Below are positions 41,151 to 49,629 of a stretch of 64,000 bases of DNA, in pieces. This DNA comes from Tamlana crocina (lineage in GTDB: Bacteria; Bacteroidota; Bacteroidia; Flavobacteriales; Flavobacteriaceae). Every line of letters begins with the position of its first letter. Position 1 is the first letter of the stretch. Below the pieces are notes generated by a model. The model searched no databases, was not told where the DNA came from, and saw only the letters and a list, made by a program, of their open reading frames with translations. The translations under genes were made by a program, and so were the position numbers. Location: contig CP158972.1 in assembly GCA_040429635.1 (NCBI GenBank), forward strand, positions 2,552,001 to 2,616,000. Reading direction: 5' to 3'.

Positions 41151-43133
41151 TTATTTTTTTAACGAAAAATAGAAAGTGGTGCCTTGGCCAGGTTCACTAT
41201 CCAACCAAATATCACCATCGTGAAGCTCTACAATTTTTTTAACGATGCTTAATCCTACTCCTGTTGAATCTTTACTTTTGTTTAAAGCGTGGAATATTTT
41301 GAATATTTTATCGTGGAATTGTTTTTCAATACCCATCCCGTTATCCTTAACCGCAAACTGATAATGGGTTTTTAGGTCTAAACAACTAATTTCAATAAGC
41401 CCCTGGGGTTTATCCATAAACTTAACGGCATTGCTCAACAAGTTTTGAAATACCTGTTGAAGCTTTACTTTGCTGCCTTTTACAACGGGCAACTGATTGT
41501 TTATTTTTATCTGTACGTGTTCTGGCACATACAAAATCGCTATTAAATCATTAACCAGAATATTTGTATCTACTCGTTCGGCCTTGGCATCGTCTGCCCC
41601 TACACTGGAATATTCCAACACATCGTTAATGAGCTGTTCCATTTTTTCCAAGGTGTCTTCAATATGTCCTATGTTTTGTATACTGGTTTGGTCCAAAACC
41701 TCTTTGTTGTCTTCCTTTAGCCAACTTACCAAGGCATTTATACTGCGCAATGGCGATTTAAGATCGTGCGATACCACATGCGCGTACTCGTGGAGTTCGT
41801 CGTTACTTTTTTCCAATTTTTTCAGCAAACTTTCCTTTTGGAGTTGCAGGTTCTTTATTTCGGTAATATCAAAATTAACACCAATAGATCCCACCAATTC
41901 TCCATCTAAATTATAGTTTGGCGTACCGCTTACCAACCAATACTTAATATCGCCCTGTTTGTTTTTTATACGTAACTCATAACTGTTGGTCCTGCCTCTT
42001 TTTCGTGCTGCAACAGTTTCATTAACGAGCTGTTGGTCTTCTTCAACAGGTAAATAGTCCTTCCCTTTAGAACCTACCAGTTCCTTTTCGGAATACCCCG
42101 TCATTTCCACAAAACTTTGATTTACCATTAATATCCTATCGTCTGAATCGACTTCCACCAACCCTAGATTCATATTGGAAATAATATTATGGTATTTTTG
42201 CCTTTGCGCCTCAAGCGTTTTTCTGTAACGGCGCCTTACGGTAACATCACGGTATTTCCAAAGAAACCCTTTGTGCTTATTGTTATAGACAATAGGAACA
42301 AAATCGCGCTCTAAAATGGTGCCGTTGGCCATAATTATCTCGTCTCCAAGCACCTGCTCTTTATTTTCAAGTATTTGGTTGATGCGCTGTACAAATTGGT
42401 CTGGGTTTTTAAACACCGGTTTGCTCTGCTCTGCTATTACGGCTCGGTCTTGCCCTTTTAAATCTTCTGGGGCAGCCCCCAATTGCATATATTCACAAAA
42501 CTTTTTGTTAGTAAGTACTATTTTTCGATTTTCATCTTCCAGTAGTACGCCACTCTCTAAGTTCAAAATTAGGGTGGATAATCTGTTTTCAGATTCTATC
42601 AACTGATTTTCGTATGCTTTCTTTTCAGTAATATCCCTAACAATACCTTGTGCCGCCACAGGAACGCCTTCATCATAAATAATACTGGCATTGATATGAA
42701 CCAACAAATGTTGCCCCTTTCTGGTTATCACTTTAAGATGAAAATCGGTAATGCTTCCATGGTCATAAAGTGTTTTGAAAGCTTCCACCACACGCTCGGC
42801 CTCTTTAGGATGCACTAAATTCATCAAATTAAAATCGTCCTTAACACTATTGAAGCCCAATAAAGAAACGGCTGCATCGTTCATTTTAAGGATGTTGCCA
42901 AACAAATCCATAATAACGTAGGCATCCACTATGTTCTCAAAAACCCCTTGAAGTTGCGAATCTGTTTTTAACAAAAGAATTTCCAAATCTCTGTTGGCTT
43001 TGGTAAGTTCTTGATTAGCCTCGTACAGTTGCGCAGCTTTATCCTCTAAAATTTTTTCGGCCTTCTTCCTCGCTAACTTTTCCCTTTGTAATGCTCGATT
43101 TAATATGTCTATTTCTTTTTGGCTCATGGACAT
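41151..43133 (-). CDS. PAS-domain hybrid-type sensor histidine kinase
   Basis: The 660-residue soluble kinase has an N-terminal coiled coil (residues 5-60, QREKLARKKAEKILEDKAAQLYEAN), three to four PAS domains (about 60-440; LQGVFENIVDAYVIMDLFG, RLSTLILNLESGVLLED, YHNIISNMNLGLVEVD), a HisKA helix (YAHVVSHDLKSPLRSI) and HATPase (QVFQNLLSNAVKFMDK, VKDNGMGI, STGVGLSIVKKIVELHDGDIW). The coiled-coil start resembles kinases associated with H-NOX proteins. It overlaps the H-NOX gene by 10 bp, so it is its probable direct partner. No receiver domain is fused; separate REC and HPt proteins are in the operon. Confidence 0.92.
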   Translation of the reverse strand: MSMSQKEIDILNRALQREKLARKKAEKILEDKAAQLYEANQELTKANRDLEILLLKTDSQLQGVFENIVDAYVIMDLFGNILKMNDAAVSLLGFNSVKDDFNLMNLVHPKEAERVVEAFKTLYDHGSITDFHLKVITRKGQHLLVHINASIIYDEGVPVAAQGIVRDITEKKAYENQLIESENRLSTLILNLESGVLLEDENRKIVLTNKKFCEYMQLGAAPEDLKGQDRAVIAEQSKPVFKNPDQFVQRINQILENKEQVLGDEIIMANGTILERDFVPIVYNNKHKGFLWKYRDVTVRRRYRKTLEAQRQKYHNIISNMNLGLVEVDSDDRILMVNQSFVEMTGYSEKELVGSKGKDYLPVEEDQQLVNETVAARKRGRTNSYELRIKNKQGDIKYWLVSGTPNYNLDGELVGSIGVNFDITEIKNLQLQKESLLKKLEKSNDELHEYAHVVSHDLKSPLRSINALVSWLKEDNKEVLDQTSIQNIGHIEDTLEKMEQLINDVLEYSSVGADDAKAERVDTNILVNDLIAILYVPEHVQIKINNQLPVVKGSKVKLQQVFQNLLSNAVKFMDKPQGLIEISCLDLKTHYQFAVKDNGMGIEKQFHDKIFKIFHALNKSKDSTGVGLSIVKKIVELHDGDIWLDSEPGQGTTFYFSLKK

Positions 43134-43666
43134 TTTTGGATTATGAACTTTACTTCGGTGCCGTCTTCTTTAATTTTTTCCAACTGAATTTCAGCCGATG
43201 AATTAAAATGTTCGAAAGTTTTGTTCATCAACCCTAGCCCAAAGTAATACATGGCCCTACTGGATTTATACACCATAACCAATAATTCGCCCGATTTTTC
43301 AATGATTTGGAATGTTGGCAGTTCGGCGTCGGGGTATATTTTCTTTACTTCTACATGAATGTGGTTTTCAATAGATGATAACATTTCAATCGGGTCTTTG
43401 TAGGCTGAAATAATTCCGGGATAACTATCCACTAAAACTTTGAAAAAATGTTCGGCATAAACCATCAATAAATCATCGATAGAAACTCCAGTGCTCTCAC
43501 TTAAATGCTGCAACAGCTGTAGCATTTCTGAGAATTCGTATGTTCCTACTGCCGTATAGGCGCCTTGTGATTCTAAGTTTGATTTATTGATAATCTTATC
43601 TACCATTTCCAGGCCAAATTTGCTTTCAACCAAATCGAGAAACTCTGTAAAAACTATGCCTTTCAT
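43124..43666 (-). CDS. H-NOX heme nitric-oxide sensor protein
   Basis: The 180-residue protein matches the HNOB (H-NOX) family in length and sequence: MKGIVFTEFLDLVESKFG, GAYTAVGTYEFSEMLQLL, AEHFFKVLVDSYPGI, the proximal heme histidine in IENHIHVEV (H102 or H104) and the YxSxR heme-propionate motif as Y133-K-S135-S-R137. These residues hold a protoheme that binds NO at very low concentration. No tyrosine for oxygen binding is assured, so NO selectivity is inferred. It lies between a CheY-like gene and a PAS histidine kinase whose reading frame it overlaps. Confidence 0.93.
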   Translation of the reverse strand: MKGIVFTEFLDLVESKFGLEMVDKIINKSNLESQGAYTAVGTYEFSEMLQLLQHLSESTGVSIDDLLMVYAEHFFKVLVDSYPGIISAYKDPIEMLSSIENHIHVEVKKIYPDAELPTFQIIEKSGELLVMVYKSSRAMYYFGLGLMNKTFEHFNSSAEIQLEKIKEDGTEVKFIIQKCP

Positions 43667-43676
43667 TTTTCCTTTT

Positions 43677-44087
43677 CTATAACTTTTTTAATTCGTTGAT
43701 ACTCCAATATGCCAATAATTTTTCAATTTTTGAAACATATTCCTCATATTTTAGAGGTTTAAGTACGTAGCCAGCAATACCAATTTCGTAACAAGCCACT
43801 AAATCCCTTTGGTTACTTGATGTGGTGAGAATTATGGTTGGCACATACTTTAAAAATTCATCTTTTTTAAGAATACTTAAAAATTCAATACCATTAATTT
43901 TTGGCATGTTTAAATCCAAAAGAATGATATCGGGTATATTGTCTTTGTCCTTTAAAAGTTCTAAAGCTTCCTCTCCATTATTGGCCTCTATTATGGTATG
44001 TGGAAGGTTATTTGACGATACAACTCTATTGAATTTCATGACTTCAATCACGTCGTCTTCAATAAGTAATATTTTCAGGGTTTTCAT
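43677..44087 (-). CDS. Stand-alone CheY-like response regulator
   Basis: This 136-residue single receiver domain has D11/D12, phospho-acceptor D58 (IILLDLNMPKING), a threonine switch (TIILTTSSN) and lysine K109-type (VLKPLKYEEYV). Without an output domain it probably acts as a phosphate shuttle to the HPt protein in the same operon. It is the first gene, 10 bp before H-NOX. A LytTR-type direct repeat lies 91-122 bp upstream, suggesting feedback control by the last gene's product. Confidence 0.92.
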   Translation of the reverse strand: MKTLKILLIEDDVIEVMKFNRVVSSNNLPHTIIEANNGEEALELLKDKDNIPDIILLDLNMPKINGIEFLSILKKDEFLKYVPTIILTTSSNQRDLVACYEIGIAGYVLKPLKYEEYVSKIEKLLAYWSINELKKL

Positions 44088-44177
44088 TTTTAAAAAATTT
44101 AAGCTTAAATGTGATTCAGTAAAATTAACCGAAATATCAATCTACAACCGTATAATTAGTCTATTCTTCCCTATGTG

Positions 44178-44209
44178 TAGATAAATGGCAAAAAAGTATA
44201 GACGAATAG
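44178..44209. promoter_or_regulatory. LytTR-type direct repeat, 21-bp pitch (copy 5)
   Basis: TAGATAAATGG at 44178-44188 and TAGACGAATAG at 44199-44209 lie 21 bp apart upstream of the seven-gene NO-sensor operon. A TACGGTTG element (44152-44145 on the minus strand, near TAnnTTTG) lies 26 bp downstream. Apart from this and the terminator at 44342-44364, the gap 44088-44429 holds no recognised element. Confidence 0.72.
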
Positions 44210-44341
44210 TTTTGAGTTTAAATAAAGAATGCTTGAAACGACCTGTCCACAAGGCTCTATCTATAGTTGCCACAATCGCTAAAATGACCATTTAAACAGA
44301 AAAACAGTGCAATATTTAGACGGATTTTTGACATAAAAAAA

Positions 44342-44364
44342 GCCAGTTTTTTAACAAAACTGGC
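44342..44364 (-). terminator. Terminator after the rubredoxin-domain gene
   Basis: GCCAGTTTT (44342-44350) and AAAACTGGC (44356-44364) form a stem with a 5-base loop; on the minus strand a run of seven T follows. It marks the end of the nasC-rubredoxin operon. Confidence 0.85.
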
Positions 44365-44429
44365 CACTTAAAAACGCCTGTATAAAGGCTCCATTTATAA
44401 TTGAAAAAAAGCTGACAATTTTCAATCAA

Positions 44430-45860
44430 TTATTTCACCAAAACTTTACGCTCAAAACTACTTTTTGGTGCTTCGCACAACGAGCATTCGTAGTTGGGCG
44501 GTAAATTTTCAAACGGGGTATTGGGTTCAATATTTTGGGTAAGGTCTCCGTAAACTTCATTGTAAACCGTAAGGCATTCCGAGCATTGATAAACCTCATC
44601 CTCAACGGTTTCCTTTAATGGTTTTGATTGTTCTTCCTCGGTTTTTTCGTTTCCTAATTGTTCAAAATACAATTGGCTTAATTCCATCAATAAACCGGGA
44701 AGTTCCACTTTATCAACATCCTGCACATGCAGAATATATTCTTGGGTATTGGGGTCGAAATCTTTGGCATACAACAAATTGAAAGTATCTCGGATTTTAA
44801 AATCTCCAATAGCCTCGGGTTTTTTATTTTTTTCAATAACGATGGACGTGAAATTATAAGTATCGCTATCGTAACTGGTAATGCCGAAAGTTAGTCCGTA
44901 AGTACTAATATCGTTTTGGTCGAAATTGGTAACCAGATATTTTTTAAGGTTGAGCGCCTCTTTATCGTTTACCGGAATATGCCAGTTCATCTCCAACATA
45001 GAATGGCGCACGTTGATTCCGAATTTGCCCAAAAACTTTTCCCATTGAAGTTTGGAACTCAAAGGGATACCTTTTACGATAAATGATTTCCAAGGCGTAA
45101 TGGATATTTTTCCAATTTTATTATCGGAACACAAATCGCACATGGCCTTTAAAAACTTTAAATCGTAACGGTTGTTTCGCCAATACAATCCTAACCAATA
45201 CCTATCTGGACCAATACGGTTCATGCCCTCGTAATACGGAAAGGGATAAAACGGCACATCCAAAGGTTTATCGACCGTGCGGTTATTGGTATCCACCGCA
45301 TCGCTTACCAACTCAAAAAGGGTTTCAACATTTTCGGGTTCTTCCTGCAGAACATTCTCAATAGCATGTTCAATTTTATCCATGTCCCAACTATAAATCA
45401 ATGCTGGGTACATCACCGTTTTTTTCCACTCGGGAAGCCTTACGTATAGATACCAATAGTCTTCGTGCTCTGAAGCTATAAAATTCACATTCCCAGTAAA
45501 CAAAGGCACCAAACGCTGTTTAGGGTCGGTAACGTTAATTCGTAATTTGGGCTTATGCTTAAATTGCTCAATAACGTACAGATATCGATCACTGGTTAAC
45601 CAAGATGTGCTTGGGAGAATTTCGGCCGACACATAAGACGACGAAATATTTTCCACGCCATCCCGCTTAGGTTTTACAAAGGTAATTTTATCGAATTCGC
45701 TGAACTTGCTTTCATCGATAGCTTCGGGGAAAATGATATCCTGTCGCGAACCAAAAGAAATAGCATCCAATCCCAAGCCCTCTGCGGCTTCACAAATATA
45801 TTTCAGTTCACCTGGAGACAGTACACCTCCGTTTATCCGTAATCTGTATGGTTCTTCCAT
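44430..45860 (-). CDS. Nir/Sir half-domain and rubredoxin protein next to nitrate reductase
   Basis: The 476-residue protein begins with a ferredoxin-nitrite/sulfite-reductase-like half-domain (YRLRINGGVLSPGELKYICEAAEGLG) and repeats the pattern later (RYWLGLYWRNNRYDLKFLKAMCDLCSD). It ends in a rubredoxin domain with two CxxC pairs (QCSECLTVY, ECSLCEAPK). The siroheme Cys motifs of true nitrite reductases are not visible. It follows nasC with overlapping stop/start at 45860 and probably delivers electrons to or from the nitrate reductase. The exact reaction is unknown. Confidence 0.82.
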   Translation of the reverse strand: MEEPYRLRINGGVLSPGELKYICEAAEGLGLDAISFGSRQDIIFPEAIDESKFSEFDKITFVKPKRDGVENISSSYVSAEILPSTSWLTSDRYLYVIEQFKHKPKLRINVTDPKQRLVPLFTGNVNFIASEHEDYWYLYVRLPEWKKTVMYPALIYSWDMDKIEHAIENVLQEEPENVETLFELVSDAVDTNNRTVDKPLDVPFYPFPYYEGMNRIGPDRYWLGLYWRNNRYDLKFLKAMCDLCSDNKIGKISITPWKSFIVKGIPLSSKLQWEKFLGKFGINVRHSMLEMNWHIPVNDKEALNLKKYLVTNFDQNDISTYGLTFGITSYDSDTYNFTSIVIEKNKKPEAIGDFKIRDTFNLLYAKDFDPNTQEYILHVQDVDKVELPGLLMELSQLYFEQLGNEKTEEEQSKPLKETVEDEVYQCSECLTVYNEVYGDLTQNIEPNTPFENLPPNYECSLCEAPKSSFERKVLVK

Positions 45861-48800
45861 TATGCTAATACTTTTGAATTATTAAGTATTTCCCTAACTT
45901 CTGTTTTACAACTTCCGCAGCCCAAACCAGCTCCGGTTTTATTGCACAATTCTGTAAAATCGTTACAACCTTTGGCAATGGCTTCCTCTATATTACCTGC
46001 ACCAACTTGACTGCACGAGCATACTAATTTACCAATAACTGGCTCATTATTGGACGATCCACGAAGTAAAGTATTTCGTTTTTCGGCCATTTCAATTTTA
46101 CTTTCAATCATGGTTTTAAATTCAGCAAACTCATTTTTGTCACCCATTAAAACCGCGCCAATCAATAAATCATCTTTTACAATACACTTTTTGTAGTAAC
46201 GCTTTTTAATGTCTGTGAAAATGATTTCCTCATAACTATCATCGTTTTCCGGCACACTAATATCGCCAATACTGCACAGATTCAAATCATTGAATTTCAA
46301 TATATTCATCAACACCGAACCGTTGTACGCACAGCTGATATCGCCCGCTATGAAGTTGGCTAAAATATTCGCCTGTTCTTCAGCCGCCGATGTAATTCCG
46401 AAAAGTTGGTTGTTGAATTCGGCAATTTCGCCAATGGCAAAAATATCGGGGTGCGAGGATTGTAAATGCTGATTTACCTTAACTCCCCTACTACATGCAA
46501 TACCATTTTCTCGCGCTATTTCAACATTTGGAATGGTTCCAATAGCGTAAACAATAGCGTTGGCGGTTAAAAACTTTCCACTTTTTAAGGTGATATTCAA
46601 TTCGCCCGTATCCTCATCATCAAACACAGTGCTTACTTCGTTATCGAAGTAAATTTGAATGCCGCGTTCCTGCACATCCAAAGCCAAAAGCTTACTAGAA
46701 ACTTTATCCAATTGGCGTTCCATTAATCGCGATGCCCGCTGAATTATGGTAATTTTTACATTTTTATGTTTCATGGCCGCGGCCAACTCCAAACCTAATA
46801 ATCCACCACCAACGATAACGACGTGCTGCTCTTCAGGCGGCAAACCGGTGCCATCCAAGTAGGCCTTAAACTCATCGGCATCCTTTTTGTTTCGCATGGT
46901 AAAACGTCCTGGTAAATCAATTTGCACATCTTTCGGGATAAAGGCGCGGCTTCCCGTTGCCAATATTAATTTATCGAAAGTATGCGTTTCGTTATTGCTG
47001 TCGGTAACGTTTTTTTCTTCTTTATTGATGTCGGTGATATAAGTTTCAGGATGCAAATGGATATTCAATTTTCCAAGCTCCCTTTCCTTAATTTTTAAAA
47101 GCTGCTCCCAACTTAACTCTTCTGTAACATATTCCGGAAGCAATACCCGGTTGTAAAACAGGTTGGGTTCTTTTGAAAATACATGGATTTCGTCATTCTC
47201 ATTGAATTCCCTGTAGTTTTGTACAAATCTAAAGGCTGCCGCTCCAGCTCCAACAATTATAATTTTTTCAAAAGTCTTTTCGTACCTAGTCACCGAAACT
47301 CGGGTGAACTTAAAATCGGGCTCTTTCGAAACCGGGTCAACATGAGTATTAGTGAGGTTGTTGGTACGGTTCAAATCGCTTTGAAGCTGTTTCCCCCAGT
47401 GCATGGGCAAAAACACCACGCCACGTTTAATATCGTCGGTTACTTTGGCACGCACACGCACCAATCCGTTTTCACTTTTTATTTCGGTAATGTCGCCATC
47501 TTTTAACTTATTGAGATAAGCATCAACGGGGTTGATTTCCAACACTGGCGTTGGGTAATGCGTTTTTAATCGCGACACCTTTCCCGTTTTGGTCATGGTG
47601 TGCCATTGGTCGCGGATACGCCCTGTAGTTAATATCAACGGATAATCTTCATTCGGTTGTACCGATGTATTTACCGTATGCGTTGGCAAATTGAATTGTG
47701 CCTTTTTTGATGGCGTATAGAATCTTTTATCTTCGAAAAGACGCGCTGTTCCAGTATGTCTATATTCTGGTACCGGCCATTGGAACGTGCCTTCGGTTTT
47801 TAATCTTTCGTAATTTAAGAATGATACGTCGATATTCGTGCCTTTGGTCATTGAGGCGTACTCATCGTAAATCTCTTCGGCATTATTAAAGTTGAAGCCT
47901 CTGAAGCCCATACGCTGTGCAAAATCACAGAATATTTCAACATCGGGTCTGGCCTCACCGGGCGCATTGATTTCTTTTGGCAAGTATGAAATACGGCGTT
48001 CGGAATTCGTCATCGTACCTTCCTTTTCCAACCAAGCCGCAGCTGGCAATACCAAATCGGCGTGTGCCACGGTATCCGATTTATGTGAAATATCTTGAAC
48101 CACAACAAACTTGGCGTTCTTCATGGCTTTTTCAATACGGTGTGTGTTAGGCATACTCACCAACGGGTTGGTACAAGCAATCCAAACGGCTTTCATTTTT
48201 CCGCTTTCAAGCGCATCGAACATTTCGGTGGCTGTTAACCCGGGTTTCGGGTTTATTTTATCCACGCCCCAAAATTGTGCTACTTCTCTACGGTGTTCTT
48301 CATTCATTAAGTCTTTATGAACGGCGAGCAAATTGGCCATACCGCCCACTTCACGTCCTCCCATGGCATTGGGCTGTCCTGTTAACGAAAATGGTCCCGA
48401 ACCGGGTTTCCCCACTTTTCCGGTGATAAGCGATAAATTGAGTAACGACACATTTTTATCGACCCCAACAACACTTTGGTTAAGCCCCATGGCCCACATA
48501 CTGATAAATCCTTTTGAAAGCCCAATAATATCGGCCGCTTTTTGGATATCCTTTTCGGGAACACCACAAAGTTTGGAAGCTTCCTTTAATGAGGTTTTAA
48601 AAATTAAATCTTTGTAAGCATCAAATCCTTCAGTGTGGTTGTTGATAAAATCTTCGTCAATCAACCCGCGTTTGTAAAGGCACCTTCCAATGGCATTGTA
48701 AAGCACCACATCAGTTCCTGGTAACAATTGCAAATGCAAATCGGCAAAGCTGGCGGAGTCTGTTTTTCGGGGATCGACCACAATGATTTTTACATCGGGG

Positions 48801-49381
48801 TTTTCCTCTTTTCTTTTTTCAAGTCTTCGGAATAAAATAGGATGGCACCATGCTGGGTTTGCCCCAGTAATTAAAAAGCAATCGGCCAAATCGATATCTT
48901 CATAGGAAATCGGCACACTATCTTCACCGAATGTTTTTTTATACCCCACAACGGCCGAACTCATGCACAGCCTCGAGTTAGTGTCTATATTATTGGTTCC
49001 CAAGAAACCTTTGGTAAGCTTGTTGGCTATATAGTATTCTTCAGTTAAACTTTGGCCCGACACATAAAAACCAACGCTGTCTGGACCATGCTTTTTTATA
49101 ATGGATTTAAAAACACTAGCAGCCCTATCCAAGGCATCATCCCAGCTTACACGCTCACGGGGGTGTGAACGGCTCCAACGCATTTCTGGGTATAAAATCC
49201 TATCGGAAACATCGTTCGCTACATAGTGCAAGTTCATACCCTTTGAGCAGAGCATGCCTTTATTTACCGGATGGTCTTTATCGCCTTCAACATAAATTTT
49301 ATCGTTATTGTCTTTTTTAACAATAATTCCACATCCTACTCCACAATACGAGCACGTTGTTTTTACTTCGCTTTTTACCAT
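45860..49381 (-). CDS. nasC: Assimilatory-type nitrate reductase fused to a diaphorase module
   Basis: This 1173-residue cytosolic enzyme has an N-terminal [4Fe-4S] motif CSYCGVGCG...MLCSKG and bis-MGD molybdopterin domains to about residue 680 (NSRLCMSSAVVGYKKTFGEDS, ITGANPAWCHP, SLTGQPNAMGGREVGG). Next comes an FAD/NAD(P) oxidoreductase module (about 715-1090, IIVGAGAAAFRFVQNYREF, NRVLLPEYV, VIVGGGLLGLELAAAMK) and a BFD-type [2Fe-2S] domain (CSCSQVG...CGSCKTE, about 1115-1165). The fusion joins nitrate reductase with a NasB-like electron input, so NAD(P)H can feed nitrate reduction to nitrite. An Fnr-type operator lies upstream at 49467. Confidence 0.93.
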   Translation of the reverse strand: MVKSEVKTTCSYCGVGCGIIVKKDNNDKIYVEGDKDHPVNKGMLCSKGMNLHYVANDVSDRILYPEMRWSRSHPRERVSWDDALDRAASVFKSIIKKHGPDSVGFYVSGQSLTEEYYIANKLTKGFLGTNNIDTNSRLCMSSAVVGYKKTFGEDSVPISYEDIDLADCFLITGANPAWCHPILFRRLEKRKEENPDVKIIVVDPRKTDSASFADLHLQLLPGTDVVLYNAIGRCLYKRGLIDEDFINNHTEGFDAYKDLIFKTSLKEASKLCGVPEKDIQKAADIIGLSKGFISMWAMGLNQSVVGVDKNVSLLNLSLITGKVGKPGSGPFSLTGQPNAMGGREVGGMANLLAVHKDLMNEEHRREVAQFWGVDKINPKPGLTATEMFDALESGKMKAVWIACTNPLVSMPNTHRIEKAMKNAKFVVVQDISHKSDTVAHADLVLPAAAWLEKEGTMTNSERRISYLPKEINAPGEARPDVEIFCDFAQRMGFRGFNFNNAEEIYDEYASMTKGTNIDVSFLNYERLKTEGTFQWPVPEYRHTGTARLFEDKRFYTPSKKAQFNLPTHTVNTSVQPNEDYPLILTTGRIRDQWHTMTKTGKVSRLKTHYPTPVLEINPVDAYLNKLKDGDITEIKSENGLVRVRAKVTDDIKRGVVFLPMHWGKQLQSDLNRTNNLTNTHVDPVSKEPDFKFTRVSVTRYEKTFEKIIIVGAGAAAFRFVQNYREFNENDEIHVFSKEPNLFYNRVLLPEYVTEELSWEQLLKIKERELGKLNIHLHPETYITDINKEEKNVTDSNNETHTFDKLILATGSRAFIPKDVQIDLPGRFTMRNKKDADEFKAYLDGTGLPPEEQHVVIVGGGLLGLELAAAMKHKNVKITIIQRASRLMERQLDKVSSKLLALDVQERGIQIYFDNEVSTVFDDEDTGELNITLKSGKFLTANAIVYAIGTIPNVEIARENGIACSRGVKVNQHLQSSHPDIFAIGEIAEFNNQLFGITSAAEEQANILANFIAGDISCAYNGSVLMNILKFNDLNLCSIGDISVPENDDSYEEIIFTDIKKRYYKKCIVKDDLLIGAVLMGDKNEFAEFKTMIESKIEMAEKRNTLLRGSSNNEPVIGKLVCSCSQVGAGNIEEAIAKGCNDFTELCNKTGAGLGCGSCKTEVREILNNSKVLA

Positions 49382-49466
49382 TTAAATAAACTTTTAAATA
49401 AATAAGACATTGTTCCCAACTCCAAATACAAATTGTATTAACCTTCTGCTTCTTGTTTCGTAAAAT

Positions 49467-49482
49467 TAAGTATAAATACTTA
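49467..49482 (-). promoter_or_regulatory. Fnr-type operator and near -7 element upstream of nasC
   Basis: TAAGTATAAATACTTA is a palindromic operator of the TAAGTA-N4-TACTTA class. On the minus strand it is followed by ATTTTA, so the -7 reading is TAATTTTA (one mismatch to TAnnTTTG), in the same overlap position as at narK, nirB and fnr. The rest of 49382-49629 holds no recognised element. Confidence 0.68.
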
Positions 49483-49629
49483 ATTTTCATTCTTAATAAT
49501 TAACCAACAACTAAAAAATATGGGATTAATAATTATAGAATATCGATTTTAATGATTTATTAAAAAAGGGTTCTTTATATACTTGTTTTTATCATTATCA
49601 CATCTTCTGAGCACAGAACCATTCATTAT

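Noticed and set aside
41497-41916. Plus-strand open frame antisense to the PAS kinase
   Set aside because: Serine/cysteine-rich mirror of a clearly conserved kinase gene; the kinase explains the sequence.
44430-45860. Calling the rubredoxin-domain protein a ferredoxin-nitrite reductase
   Set aside because: The siroheme/[4Fe-4S] cysteine motifs of nitrite and sulfite reductases are not visible.
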